This document shows positions 47,367-58,247 of a stretch of DNA of 64,000 nucleotides, one piece after another. The stretch spans positions 496,001 to 560,000 of the forward strand of contig JAJQJQ010000028.1 in the NCBI GenBank assembly GCA_028622995.1, given 5' to 3'. Position 1 is the stretch's first letter; each line of letters begins with the position of its first letter. Below the pieces are notes generated by a model, which worked only from the letters and a program-made list of their open reading frames with translations, was not told where the DNA came from and searched no databases. A program made the translations under genes and the position numbers. This stretch comes from Panagrolaimus kolymaensis. Lineage: Eukaryota > Nematoda > Chromadorea > Rhabditida > Panagrolaimidae.

Positions 47367-48230
47367 AAAAATATTTATATAAGTTTTAATCTATCTTTGA
47401 ATATTTGATAATAAACTTTTCGCATTACACCTTTAACAAAATGCTATTATTTAACGAACTTAAAAAGAACAAGTTTTTAAAAAAAAGATTCTAACACCTT
47501 TCGAAAATTACTTTTTTCTTTTCTTAAAACATCCACAGTTATTAAAATTGTTAAACGAAATTACATTACTGTCATTGTTGAATATTTTTACAGAGATTTT
47601 TTGTTTATATTAAAACATTGAATATTTAGCAAACCTATTGAAAACTTATAACAACTGATTGAAAAGAGTCGAAAAAAATCAGTAAATTTTGTGACAGTTA
47701 AAATGGCTTTTGTCAAGTTTATAGCAACAAAAGGGTCAATGATTAAGCAATTTTTTTGGGCTCATTTATTGGGAGTACATATGTCCCAAAAACGACTTAA
47801 AAAAAGTTGAAACAGAATTCTGCTAAATATTGTAATTAGGAATATTTCAAATGAAGTTATGTAAAAATTCTATGATTTGTGATAAAAAGAATTTGATGTA
47901 TGGTAATTGAAAATTAGGAGAAAAGGGAAAACAATTTTTGATTTGTAACATAACATAAATTTTTTGTATTTTTTTGTTCAATTTGCTGAGTTGCGCTTCT
48001 TCCCAATATCAAAAGCCACACATTTTTTTGTTAAAACTTTTTTAATTAATAATAATTTTTCTTCTTTTGATAATACTAATTATAATGAAATAAAGATGAT
48101 AAGAAAAGATGTGATTGTCAAATTCTCGAGGATAGTTTTTGGTTTTCAAATTCAAAACTCTGAAAAACATATTAGAGCAATTAGCGCTCGTATTTTATAC
48201 AATGGCAACTAAGATATTCTATAGTTTATA
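47367..48230. other. Spacer between proteases 1 and 2
   Basis: A+T-rich. The small frame at 47964-48212 has no support. Confidence 0.45.
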
Positions 48231-48278
48231 TTAATTGGATTGACGTTAAAGCAATATTTTTGAGATAACATAAAAGGA
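48231..48278 (+). promoter_or_regulatory. Aspartic protease promoter, copy 2
   Basis: AATTGGATTGACGTTAAAGC followed by an ACATAAAAGG box, about 40 bases before the ATG. Confidence 0.75.
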
Positions 48279-48316
48279 GAAAAAAATTTGACAAATTCAA
48301 TAATTTTTACAAAATC

Positions 48317-49528
48317 ATGAAACTTCTTATTATTTTTCTGGCTTTGATTGGCCTCGCAGTTGCTGGAGTTTTTCAGCATGAATTAATTCGAGTTGAAAGT
48401 CAAAAATCAAAAATGATTAAAGAAGGTATGTTTTCTGATATTTGCGCATCATGTTCAGGTTTATGACGTCTTTTAGGAACATGGGAAGCTTACAACAAAG
48501 CTAAAGAACTTGCAAAATCTACCAAATCAATTGCACAGATTATAAGTGATAATAAGGATCTTGAATATATGGCTAACATTACCATCGGAACACCCGAACA
48601 ACAGTTTCTTATTGTTTTAGACACTGGTTCATCAGATTTTTGGATTCCCGATAGTTCTTGTGACGACAATAAAAATAGAGCAGATGATGTTGTATGTTAT
48701 GGCAAAGATCTATTCTTCTCAAATGATTCAACAACTTATGTGAAAGATGGTAAACCTTGGCATATTGATTATGGTTCTGGATATGCTAGTGGTTTTCTCG
48801 GTTATGATACTGTTCGACTTGGTAGCATTGGTGATAAACAACTTGTTATCCCAAACACTGGCGTTGGACAAGCTACAGACATAGATGAAGATGATGGTGC
48901 GGATCATTCTTTCAATGGTATTATTGGATTAGCTTTTCCATCCATCGATGAAGCTAAAGTAGATCCTGTACTTTTTAATGCTTTGAAACAAGGATTGCTT
49001 GATAAACCAATTTTTACTATTTATCTTCAAGAACGAGGTGACCAAGTGAATGTTCCTGCAGGCTCTATTACTTATGGTGATATCGATACAGAACATTGTA
49101 GCACTGATGTTAATTATGTTCCGATAACTTCCAACGAATTTTACCAATTTCAAGTTGATTCTCTAACATTTGGAAATTATTCATCTTCAGATGGATGGCA
49201 AGTTATTTCAGATACTGGAACAACAGCTATTTTAGTTCCATCCGATCTTTACGAGGAAATCACCAAAGATATCGATATTCAATCTGGTGGAATAATTGAT
49301 TGTAATGCTACAATCAATGATTTAAAATTAACAATTGGTGGAAAGGATTATGTTATCCCTGCAAAACAATTAATTTTAGAAGAAGATAATAACCAATGCT
49401 ATCTTGCAATTAGTTCAAACAACATCGGAACTGACGATTGGATCCTTGGTGACCCATTCCTTCGTGCTTATTGTAATGTTTATGATTTGCAAGGCAAACA
49501 AATTGGTTTTGCTAAAGTTATTGCATAA
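48317..49528 (+). CDS. Secreted aspartic protease 2
   Basis: Exons 48317-48425 and 48477-49528 give 386 residues. It has a signal peptide, the propeptide 'QHELIRVESQKSKMIKEGTWEAY', first catalytic motif DTGSSDFWIPD (Asp 85) and flap 'WHIDYGSGYASGFLGYDTV'. The second motif is the classical DTGTTA (Asp 282). It therefore has the canonical catalytic apparatus, unlike proteases 1, 4 and 5. It ends 'WILGDPFLRAYCNVYDLQGKQIGFAKVIA'-like, as do its neighbours. Confidence 0.92.
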
Positions 49529-49963
49529 AACAAAAAAGCTTTATTCTAAATGTATTTAAAATTTTTAATAATAATAAATTGATAATTGATTGCATCTTTT
49601 TCTTTTGAAAAACAAATCTTATTATCTTACTTAAAATATGGTAAAAGAGAAACAAAAAATAAAAACTTTTGTCGAAAAAAATTTTAATTCTTTCCAAAAA
49701 ATAAAAGGAAGTATTTAATCGTATGTTTGCTAAACATAAACAACTAATTTTTTGCATTCAGAAATTTATTTTTAATTAGTAAATGTCAGTGTCTCTAAAA
49801 TATGTTATTATTAATTAAAGCAGAAAACAAAAACAGAAAGATATGATTATAATTTATTATTAAAAAAAGCTTTTGTAGCTATTGTATTTTAAAATCATAA
49901 GAATCGATACAAGCGTAATGGCCTTTTTGTTTCAAATGTATGATTTATTTTATTTTGTTTCCA
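49529..49963. other. Spacer between proteases 2 and 3
   Basis: A+T-rich. No gene was seen. Confidence 0.45.
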
Positions 49964-50010
49964 TTAATTGGCAATAACGTAAACCCTCTATTTCTGAGAC
50001 AACATAAAAA
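49964..50010 (+). promoter_or_regulatory. Aspartic protease promoter, copy 3 (degenerate CRE)
   Basis: TTAATTGGCAATAACGTAAA followed by ACATAAAAAG, about 40 bases before the ATG. The TGACGT core has changed to AACGT. Confidence 0.6.
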
Positions 50011-50050
50011 GAGCGAAAAATGTATCAAAACGCTTAGTTTTCTCAAAAAA

Positions 50051-51274
50051 ATGAAACTCTTTATTTTTGTAGCTCTTTTTGGTCTGGCAGTTGCTGGAGT
50101 TTTTCAACATGAATTAATTAGAATTGAAAGTCAAAAATCTAAAATGAAAAGAGAGGGTTAGCATTCTAGGTTATCTTTTTTAACAAATTATTTCTTTACT
50201 TTTTTAGGAACATGGGAATCTTACACAAAAATTAAAAAACTTTCCAAGATCGCAACACATTTCAAATCAATTTCCCAAGTTTTAAATGATTATCGCGATT
50301 ATTTATATCTTGCAAACGTAACCATTGGAACACCGGAACAACAATTTCTTGTTCAATTGGATACAGGATCCTCAGATTTTTGGATTCCAGATAGTTCTTG
50401 CGGCAGCTCAAAAAAAAGTATTAAAGGTGATAAAGTTTGTTATGGAAAATATTTATTCTTCTCTAATGAATCGTCTACTTATATAAAAGATGGAAAGCCT
50501 TGGCGTATTGATTATGAACAAGGATATGCTGGTGGTTTTTTGGGATATGATACAGTTGGACTTGGAAATATTGGTGAAAAACAATTGGTCATCCCAAATA
50601 CTGGCATCGGACAAGCAACAGTTATTGATTCTCAAGCTGGCGAAGATGCGTATTTTAATGGTATTATGGGTTTAGGTTTTCCATCAGGAGATACAGCAGG
50701 TGTAAATCCAGTACTTTTCAATGCCATTAAACAAGGACTTCTTGATAAACCAATTTTTACTATATTTCTTCAAGAAAGTGGTAAACAAGTCGACGTCCCT
50801 GCAGGATCTATCACTTATGGTGGCCTTGACACTAAACATTGTAGTAAAAAAATTAATTATGTTCCATTAACTTCTGAATTTGATTACCGATTTATACTTA
50901 ATTCTCTAGCTTTTGGAAATTATTCATCTTCAATTGGATGGCAAGTTATATCTGATTCTGGAACAACATATATTACTGTTCCGAATGTCATTTACAAGGA
51001 AATAATTAAAAACGTGGAAATTAAAAATGATAAAACCATTGATTGTGATGCTAAACTTGATGATTTAAAGTTAAAAATTGGCGGAAAAGAATACATTGTT
51101 CCAGGAAAACAATTAATTCTTCATGAAAAAGATGGAAAATGTACATTTGCAATTTACAGCCTTGATATGCATGGCGATCTTGACATGATCCTTGGTGACC
51201 CATGGATTCGAAGCTATTGTAATGTTTATCATTTAAAAGAAAAGAAAATTGGTTTTGCTAAAATTATTGCCTAA
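50051..51274 (+). CDS. Secreted aspartic protease 3, divergent
   Basis: Exons 50051-50156 and 50208-51274 give 390 residues. Signal peptide and propeptide are as in its neighbours. The first motif is DTGSSDFWIPD (Asp 87). The second is DSGTTY (Asp 285), an allowed D-S/T-G variant. The flap reads 'WRIDYEQGYAGGFLG', so the Gly after the flap Tyr is replaced by Glu, and the end has 'PWIRSYCNVYHL'. The promoter copy is also the most degenerate. These changes suggest altered specificity or relaxed constraint, but the frame is fully open. Confidence 0.88.
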
Positions 51275-51800
51275 TTCAACATTTGTCATAAAAATTTGTT
51301 TTTACGTTTAACAATAAATTTATAACATTGCCTTTATTTCCATTCACACATATTTGTATAAATTATTTGGAAAAAACATTTTTAATAACTATGCCTTCAT
51401 GAAGAAAAAAAAATGATGAGAAAAAACGAATAAAATTTATACAGTTTCTATATGCAATTTAGCAACATTTGTTAAAAGATTCTCTAAAAATTCTAATAAT
51501 ATCCAAACAAAATTACAATAAATTTCTTAAACCAATATTTACAATTTCTTAAAGCTAAAATGTTTGAAAAAATAAATTATCTTTTGTTAAAAATCCTTTA
51601 ATTTTTTTGATCAGTTTTAATTAAAAACTTTCATTGCTAATTACTAATTAAAGCAAGTCGAAAAACATTTGATTGTTAACATTGGAAATAGTTTTTAACG
51701 CTTTAATTTAAAAATAATAAATAGCAGACGTAAATTTAAAAAATTATTCTTAGTATTGTCAAAAAATAATAAAAGCTTTTTTTCTATTTATTTTTTCCTA
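51275..51800. other. Spacer between proteases 3 and 4
   Basis: A+T-rich. No gene was seen. Confidence 0.45.
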
Positions 51801-51845
51801 ATTGGATTGACGTCAAAGCAATAATTTGAAGACATTATAAAAAGG
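51801..51845 (+). promoter_or_regulatory. Aspartic protease promoter, copy 4
   Basis: AATTGGATTGACGTCAAAGC (perfect palindromic TGACGTCA) then ATTATAAAAAGG, about 45 bases before the ATG. Confidence 0.78.
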
Positions 51846-51893
51846 AGCTAAACATTTATAAAATTTTATAATTTTACAAATTTTTCGCAAGTC

Positions 51894-53129
51894 ATGAAAA
51901 TTCTTATATTTCTGTCTTTGATTGGCCTCGCAGTTGCTGGGGTTTTCCAGCATCAATTGATTCGAGTTGAAAGTCAAAAATCTAAAATGATGAAAGAAGG
52001 TTTGCTTTTAATGATTTGTATTTTTATATATAAATGCCTTATTCTTTTAGGAACTTGGGAAGCTTATAACAAAGCTAAACAACTTGCAACTCGAAAAGGA
52101 GGCTCATCAATTTCTGAAATCATGAATGATTACGATGATATTGTATATCTTGCAAATGTAACTGTTGGCACCCCTGAACAACAATTTTTGGTCCAAATGG
52201 ATACAGGATCCTCAGATTTCTGGATTCCTGATAGCACATGTGAAAGCTCAAAAAAGGGTATTAATGATGATGATGTATGCTACGGAAAAGATTTATTTTT
52301 CTCTAATGATTCATCGACTTATGTCAAAAATGGCTCAAATTGGCAAATTAGATATGGTTCAGGATATTGTATCGGTATTGTTGGACAAGATACTGTTCGA
52401 CTTGGAGGTATTGGGGAGGCGCAACTTATTGTTCCAAAAACCGGCTTTGCTCAAGCAACTGAAATTTCACCAAGTTTCGGAGATGATACACCTTTAAGAA
52501 AACCAATTAATGGCATTCTTGGATTATCTTTTCCCGCCAATGATAATGCAGGAACAGATCCCGTACTTTTTAATGCTATAAAACAAGGCCTTCTCGATAA
52601 ACCTATTTTTACTGTTTATCTCCAAAAACATACAAATCAATTGAATGTTCCTGGTGGAAGTATTACTTATGGCGGCCTTGATTCTGAACATTGTAGCACT
52701 GAAGTTGATTATGTTCCAATAACAAAAGAAGCCTACTTCCAATTTGAGATTGATTCATTTACTTTTGGAAATTATTCATCTCCATCGAAATTGCAAGTTA
52801 TATCTGATACTGGTTGCACTTGTAATGTCGTTTCACCAGAAGTTTATAATGAAATCATTCAAGACTTGGATATTCAAGATGGTGGATTAATTGATTGTAA
52901 TGCCACTCTTAGTGATATAAATCTCACAATTGGTGGAAAGAAATATATTATTCCAGCAAACCAATTGATTATTGAAGTTTACACTGAACAATGCATTTTT
53001 GGAATTCAACCTATGGATCTTTCGGGTGCCGGTGTTGATATGATTCTTGGTGATCCATTCATTCGCAGCTATTGTAATGTTTTCCATTTACAAGATAAAC
53101 AAATTGGTTTTGCTAAAGTTATTGCATAA
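51894..53129 (+). CDS. Secreted aspartic protease 4
   Basis: Exons 51894-51999 and 52051-53129 give 394 residues. The intron (52000-52050) is 51 bases long and happens to be open in frame, so an unspliced transcript would read through with 17 extra hydrophobic residues. The position and phase match the introns of the paralogues, so splicing is the better model. First motif DTGSSDFWIPD (Asp 86). Flap 'WQIRYGSGYCIGIVG', with an added Cys. Second motif 'ISDTGCTCNV' (Asp 288), with two Cys. The extra cysteines could form additional disulfides. It is probably a secreted acid protease. Confidence 0.9.
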   Translation: MKILIFLSLIGLAVAGVFQHQLIRVESQKSKMMKEGLLLMICIFIYKCLILLGTWEAYNKAKQLATRKGGSSISEIMNDYDDIVYLANVTVGTPEQQFLVQMDTGSSDFWIPDSTCESSKKGINDDDVCYGKDLFFSNDSSTYVKNGSNWQIRYGSGYCIGIVGQDTVRLGGIGEAQLIVPKTGFAQATEISPSFGDDTPLRKPINGILGLSFPANDNAGTDPVLFNAIKQGLLDKPIFTVYLQKHTNQLNVPGGSITYGGLDSEHCSTEVDYVPITKEAYFQFEIDSFTFGNYSSPSKLQVISDTGCTCNVVSPEVYNEIIQDLDIQDGGLIDCNATLSDINLTIGGKKYIIPANQLIIEVYTEQCIFGIQPMDLSGAGVDMILGDPFIRSYCNVFHLQDKQIGFAKVIA

Positions 53130-53895
53130 AACAAAAAAAAAGCTTCATCATAAACGTATTTTAAATTTTAAATAATAAAATAAATATCATTTATATCTTT
53201 TTTATTTCGGGACTTTTTTTTCTAAAGCAAAACCATGAACAATAGAAACACTTCTGCCAAAGCAGAATTTGAGATACTTCTAAAAAAGCTTTAAAATGCG
53301 TTTCGGTTTTTCAAAATTGACAAATAAAATTTTACAATTTTCAATTTTTCGAAAAAAGATTATTTGATTTTATTGGTACTGAACATGTTCGCTTCTGGCT
53401 TACATGCTTTCTCTGCCCGGTCAGCTTTCGTTTTTAGCCTATATGTAATTCTATCATTTATTATTTGGGGATGATATCATTTTTTCTGACACACTCACTT
53501 AAGTAATAAAAAGTTCAAATAAAAAACTCTTTATTTTTAATATTTGCTCATTACATTTTTCTAGTCCGTCTCTAACAAGAAAAACAAACAAAGCAACAAC
53601 CAACGATGAGTCAGAATAAAAAAAACTGTCTTTTTGCACTTTTGATTCGTCCGCTGTTTTCCCTCTTTTTTTGTATAAGTTTTGTTATACTTTTGTGTTT
53701 TTGGAAGTTAAAAAGCGTGGCAGTGCTTCCGACAAGCACATTTTTTGTTCATGCTTTAGCCATTTTATGTTTTTTTTTTAAATCTGTTCGTCGTTGCTAT
53801 GTTTTTTAATTGCTTGAAAAAAGAGTATAAAAACATTTAAAAAAACTAAGAATTTTTTTAATTTTCCCCACCTCTTTTTAAAAAATTTTCTTTTT
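53130..53895. other. Intergenic, no clear gene
   Basis: A+T-rich with one less biased stretch near 53380-53450. A hydrophobic 67-codon frame at 53606-53808 begins with ATG but has no homologue or splice context that I recognise. Confidence 0.35.
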
Positions 53896-55590
53896 ATGTC
53901 AGCCATGTATAATAATCAGAGAGATGCTATAATAATTGATATCAAAAATGATAATAACTGCGCCAATTTAATTAGTAATCCAACAAATGATAAAAAAATT
54001 CGTTCAAACATTTATGGACCATTTTATTGGATTATTTTATTTTCTGGTCAATTTTTTTCGTGTAATTCTTTAGCTCCAATTTGGAAGGGAATATTATGCT
54101 GGATTCCTGTTATTTTATGATTTTTAATATTTTTTGTTTATAAATTTTACTGGTTAGCTAACATGATGAAATATACTGTAAGTTTTAAGTTCGTGAACGC
54201 GGCCAAAAATTTTTATACAAATTTTCTAACTTTCTTTTTTTGTTGTTTATAGCCTTTATCCTTGCCATGGGCATATAGCATGATTATTGCATTGGCTTTA
54301 ATTCATTGTTATGTAAATATTACGATAATTATTATTTTAAAACGAAATGATTTTATTGAAAACGTTTTTAATCAAATTAAATATGTCACTAGAAATAAGG
54401 TAAAAATTTTTGTAGTTTGTAACTTTATTTTCCAAAAAAATATGATTTTTTAGATACTCAAAAGCTCCAAAAAAGATTTCATTATTCATGCTATATTTTT
54501 TGTTTTAATGATTGCACCAACAATATTTTATGCGATTGAAAATTATGTTATGTTTGATCAAGATTTATCTAAAGCTGCGAATGTTACATCGAGAGATGTT
54601 CCAAGTTTTAGGTAAAAAAAATTCATAAAGAAACTTTAAAGTAAAAAGTTGTGTTTTTAGAAACTCAATTTTTGGTGGAAAAAATTTATTTTTTATTGAT
54701 GCATTTATTATTATTTTTGGATCATTTATAAGTGCTTCAACTCTTACTATTTTTGCTTTAGCTATGAAAGATTTATGTCGACAATTTGAAGGATTTAATA
54801 ATAATTTAAAAGCATATTTGAATAATGCTGGATCTAAAATGGTAAACTAAAAAATTGTTTATAAAAGTCCATATTCTTGCCTACAAAAAAATTTAAGCGA
54901 AAAATTCATAAATAAATTTCCAAAGCAAATTAATAAAAAAATAAATTCGTTGCTTAGTTTTGCTTGTTTATGGATTTAGCAAACAAAATTAAAATTTTTT
55001 AAAATATATTATATTTTTTTTAGGATTTGGAAGAATTAAAGAAATTTGAGATTCAGCTTATTGATTATCTTTCATTTGCACATTATATAATAAAAACTAC
55101 ACGATTCTTACACAATATTACGTTTGTTACTGGATTAATCATGTTTGTCATTTAATTTTTTGTATTTCAAGCTTTTACGTTTATTCTTAAACCAATATCT
55201 AAAATTCTTTTTGGTTTATTTGTGGCTCGATCCATTGTTTTTCTTATTTTATCTACCAAACGTCCAGCAGCTTTGGAGTCATTGGTAAATATTTTTTTCT
55301 TGTTTTTTTTACAAACTTTAATAACAAAAATATTTTTATAGTTTTAAATGAATCAAAAAGAATTTTATGGTTAAATCCAAGCTTTTGTGAATCTCCTGAA
55401 AATTATGTAGAAGGCAGAGAAGTAATTCGAAGCATTTCTGATAGAATTAAAAATGTTGATAACGGCGATGGTGGATTAGTTCCCATTTGTGACGGATGTT
55501 TTCAAGATAATTTTTTATGGTACTTGAGGCATAAAAACAAAAATTCCCAAGATTGGCAGAATTTTTGTTTCTATAGATTTTCTAGGTCGT
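53896..55590 (+). pseudogene. Gustatory-receptor-like 7TM gene, disrupted
   Basis: About six exons with good splice signals (for example introns at 54180-54251, 54402-54453, 54615-54659, 54842-55023, 55285-55341). They give a chain with about seven hydrophobic segments and a charged cytosolic region 'LEELKKFEIQLIDYLSFAHY' before 'TTRFLHNITFVTGLIM'. This resembles invertebrate gustatory-type receptors (gur/lite-1 class in nematodes). Two in-frame nonsense codons interrupt it, TGA at 54118-54120 and TAA at 55153-55155, each with the same frame resuming on the other side. The last exon also enters out of frame. The gene sits inside the protease array. Family assignment is moderate. The disruption is clear. 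Confidence 0.6.
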
Positions 55591-56054
55591 AGAAGATAAA
55601 TCGAACTTTGCTATCTCGTTTTTAACTTTTGTAAATGTTAACGTTAAAAAACATTGAAATGCTTAAAGTATTTCTTATCTAAAATTCATTTTTCTAATAT
55701 ATATTCTTTGCTATTTTATTAAATATAAACAAATAATGAAAAAACGCTGGAACTCATACATAAGAAGTTAGGAAATTATAATACCACCAAGATGCTTCAA
55801 AACTTTATTTATGGTCTGCTTAAATCATTTTTATAAATTAAAAATTTTATATATTATAATCATTGTTATTTTTTAGCATTAAAAATAATTAATTAAAATT
55901 GTTCCCGAAAATTATTTTATTGTTTAACTATGTGAAATCATTTTCCTTTTCCCATTTAATGCGGATAGAAGCTAAAATCACGAGTTCAAACAATTAGTGC
56001 TTGAATTCTAACAACAATATAATTAAAGCTGCTATTCAACATATTGTTTAAAAT
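55591..56054. other. Spacer before protease 5
   Basis: A+T-rich. No gene was seen. Confidence 0.45.
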
Positions 56055-56100
56055 AATTGGATTGACGTCAAAACAATTTTTTTGGAATGACATAAAAAGA
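56055..56100 (+). promoter_or_regulatory. Aspartic protease promoter, copy 5
   Basis: AATTGGATTGACGTCAAAAC then GACATAAAAAGA, about 40 bases before the ATG. It keeps the palindromic TGACGTCA. Confidence 0.78.
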
Positions 56101-56137
56101 CAAGAAAATTGATAAACTTTATAGATTTTATGAAATC

Positions 56138-57372
56138 ATGAAATTCTTTATTTTAGTAGCTTTGATTGGCCTCGCAGCTGCTGGAGTTTTCCAGCATCAA
56201 TTAATTCGAGTTGAAAGTCGAAAATCTAAAATGATTAAAGAAGGTTTGGCTTTTTTACCATATTTTTCCAAAGTATATTTTACTCTTTGTCTTTTTTAGG
56301 AACTTGGGAAGCTTACAAAGAAGCTAAGAAACTTTTCAAAACTTCTAATAAAAATGACAAAACTTTTAAATCAATTTCTCAAGGAATGAATGATTATGAT
56401 GATATGGAATATCTTGCAAATGTCACTGTTGGCACTCCAGAACAACAATTCCTTGTTGTTTTAGATACAGGTTCTGCAGATTTTTGGATTCCTGATAGCA
56501 CTTGTGATAGCTCTAGAAAAGTAGCGTTCATTGATGAAGATGACCAAGTATGTCTTGGAAAACGCATGTTTGATTCGAGTAATTCTTCGACCTATGTTGA
56601 AACTGCTGGAGATTGGTCTATTCAATATGGAACAGGATCAGCTAGTGGAATTATGGGACAAGATACTGTTCGACTTGGTGGTATGGGTGAAAAACAGCTT
56701 ATAGTTCCCAAAACAAGTTTTGGTCAAGCAACATATCTTGATCCAATTTTTGCTAATGATTCCATTAATGGCATTCTTGGATTAGCTTTTCCATCTTTGA
56801 ATGAAGAAGGTGTTGATCCCGTACTTTTTAATGCGATGAAACAAGGATTGCTTGATAAACCTATTTTTACTGTTTTTCTTCAAGAACGAGGTGATGAATA
56901 TAATGTTCCTGGTGGAGTTATTACATATGGCGATTTAGACACGGAACATTGTAGCCCTGATGTAAACTACGTTCCGTTAATTTCTGAATCATATTATCAA
57001 TATCAACTTGATTCAATAAGCTTTGGAAATAATTCGGCTTCAGATGGATGGCAAATTATTTCTGATACTGGTTGCACTGCTAACCTAATTCCAACTGAGC
57101 TTTATAACGATCTCACTCAAGATATTGATGTTAAAAATGATGGAAAAATTGATTGTAATGCCACGATTCCTGATTTGATTTTAACAATTGGTGGAAAAGA
57201 ATACACAATTCCTTCAAAACAATTGATTTTGCATGACGATGATGGGTCATGTGAACTCGCAATGGAACCTAATAATGATAGTTTTATCCTTGGTGATCCA
57301 TTTATTCGCAGCTATTGTAATGTATTCCATTTACAAGATAAACAAATTGGTTTTGCTAAAGTTATTGCATAA
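56138..57372 (+). CDS. Secreted aspartic protease 5
   Basis: Exons 56138-56243 and 56300-57372 give 392 residues. It has a signal peptide, the propeptide 'QHQLIRVESRKSKMIKEGTWEAY', first motif DTGSADFWIPD (Asp 91), flap 'WSIQYGTGSASGIMG' (the closest in the array to pepsin) and second motif 'ISDTGCTANL' (Asp 291) with Cys. An ATG eight bases upstream (56130) is followed by an in-frame TGA and is not used. It is separated from protease 4 by the receptor pseudogene, so the array was interrupted or extended by insertion. Confidence 0.92.
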
Positions 57373-58247
57373 AAAAATATTAATTTTAGTTTTAATCTAT
57401 CTCTTTGTATCTTTTATGCAAGGATGGAGAATTTCATGCTATTTTTATTGAAATAAATTTATCCCATTTCACCTTTTTTTATCGAAACAACTTTATGCAA
57501 ATTTAAAGTTTTACAGCAACTAAATTTTTTAAAAAGTTTATTAAAATAATATTTAAATGTGTCAACAGTTTTGATCTCAAGAACATTCCAATGTGCCATA
57601 AAATAAACATTTATAAAGAATTAGAGAAACAGTTTTGGTAAAGGACTAAAAAAATTTGAAAGGTGCAAATTATTTAAACCAGATATTCAACCAAAAAATA
57701 AACGATTTAAGTTTACAATTTTCAGATAATAAAGTCAACAAAAAAAAATGAAATATTCGAAATTCGAACAGTCAGAAAAATAAGAGAATTTGAGCGATCG
57801 CATATATAAAAAAAACACGAATATCAGCATTGTTTTTTTTTTGTTCAGGTGTTTGTTGTTCATCAAAAAAAAAACACACTTTCAATAAAAGCCGATTTCC
57901 CAAAAGGTGAGGGATGCTAGCCGACTCGCTTTAGATTACTATTTTTTATTGAAAAGTTATGCGAAGAAAGTTAACACTCTTATGTTTTTTTATTAGGCCT
58001 TTACCTTCGCTGTGAATAAATATTTTTATGTAAACAAATTGATTAAATTCAAAAATAAAAAATAAATTTGTCAGCGTCATATTTTTTTTAAACGTTTAAT
58101 GACGTTTATGTACATACTTTTTCTTATCTTTCACCAGCACAACTTAAAAATAAAAAACTTTATTTTTTCTTTGATAAGCATAATTTCAAAAATAGCAAAT
58201 AATTTTTTTATGATTTTTTTTTTAATTTCTCATAGTTGTTTTGAAAA
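57373..58247. other. Intergenic, no gene seen
   Basis: A+T-rich with a short balanced-composition patch near 57900-57945. No coding frame is supported. It contains the receptor kinase promoter. Confidence 0.45.

Noticed and set aside
53606..53808. Hydrophobic 67-codon ORF
   Set aside because: A possible small membrane peptide, but hydrophobic frames arise often from T-rich DNA and nothing else supports it.
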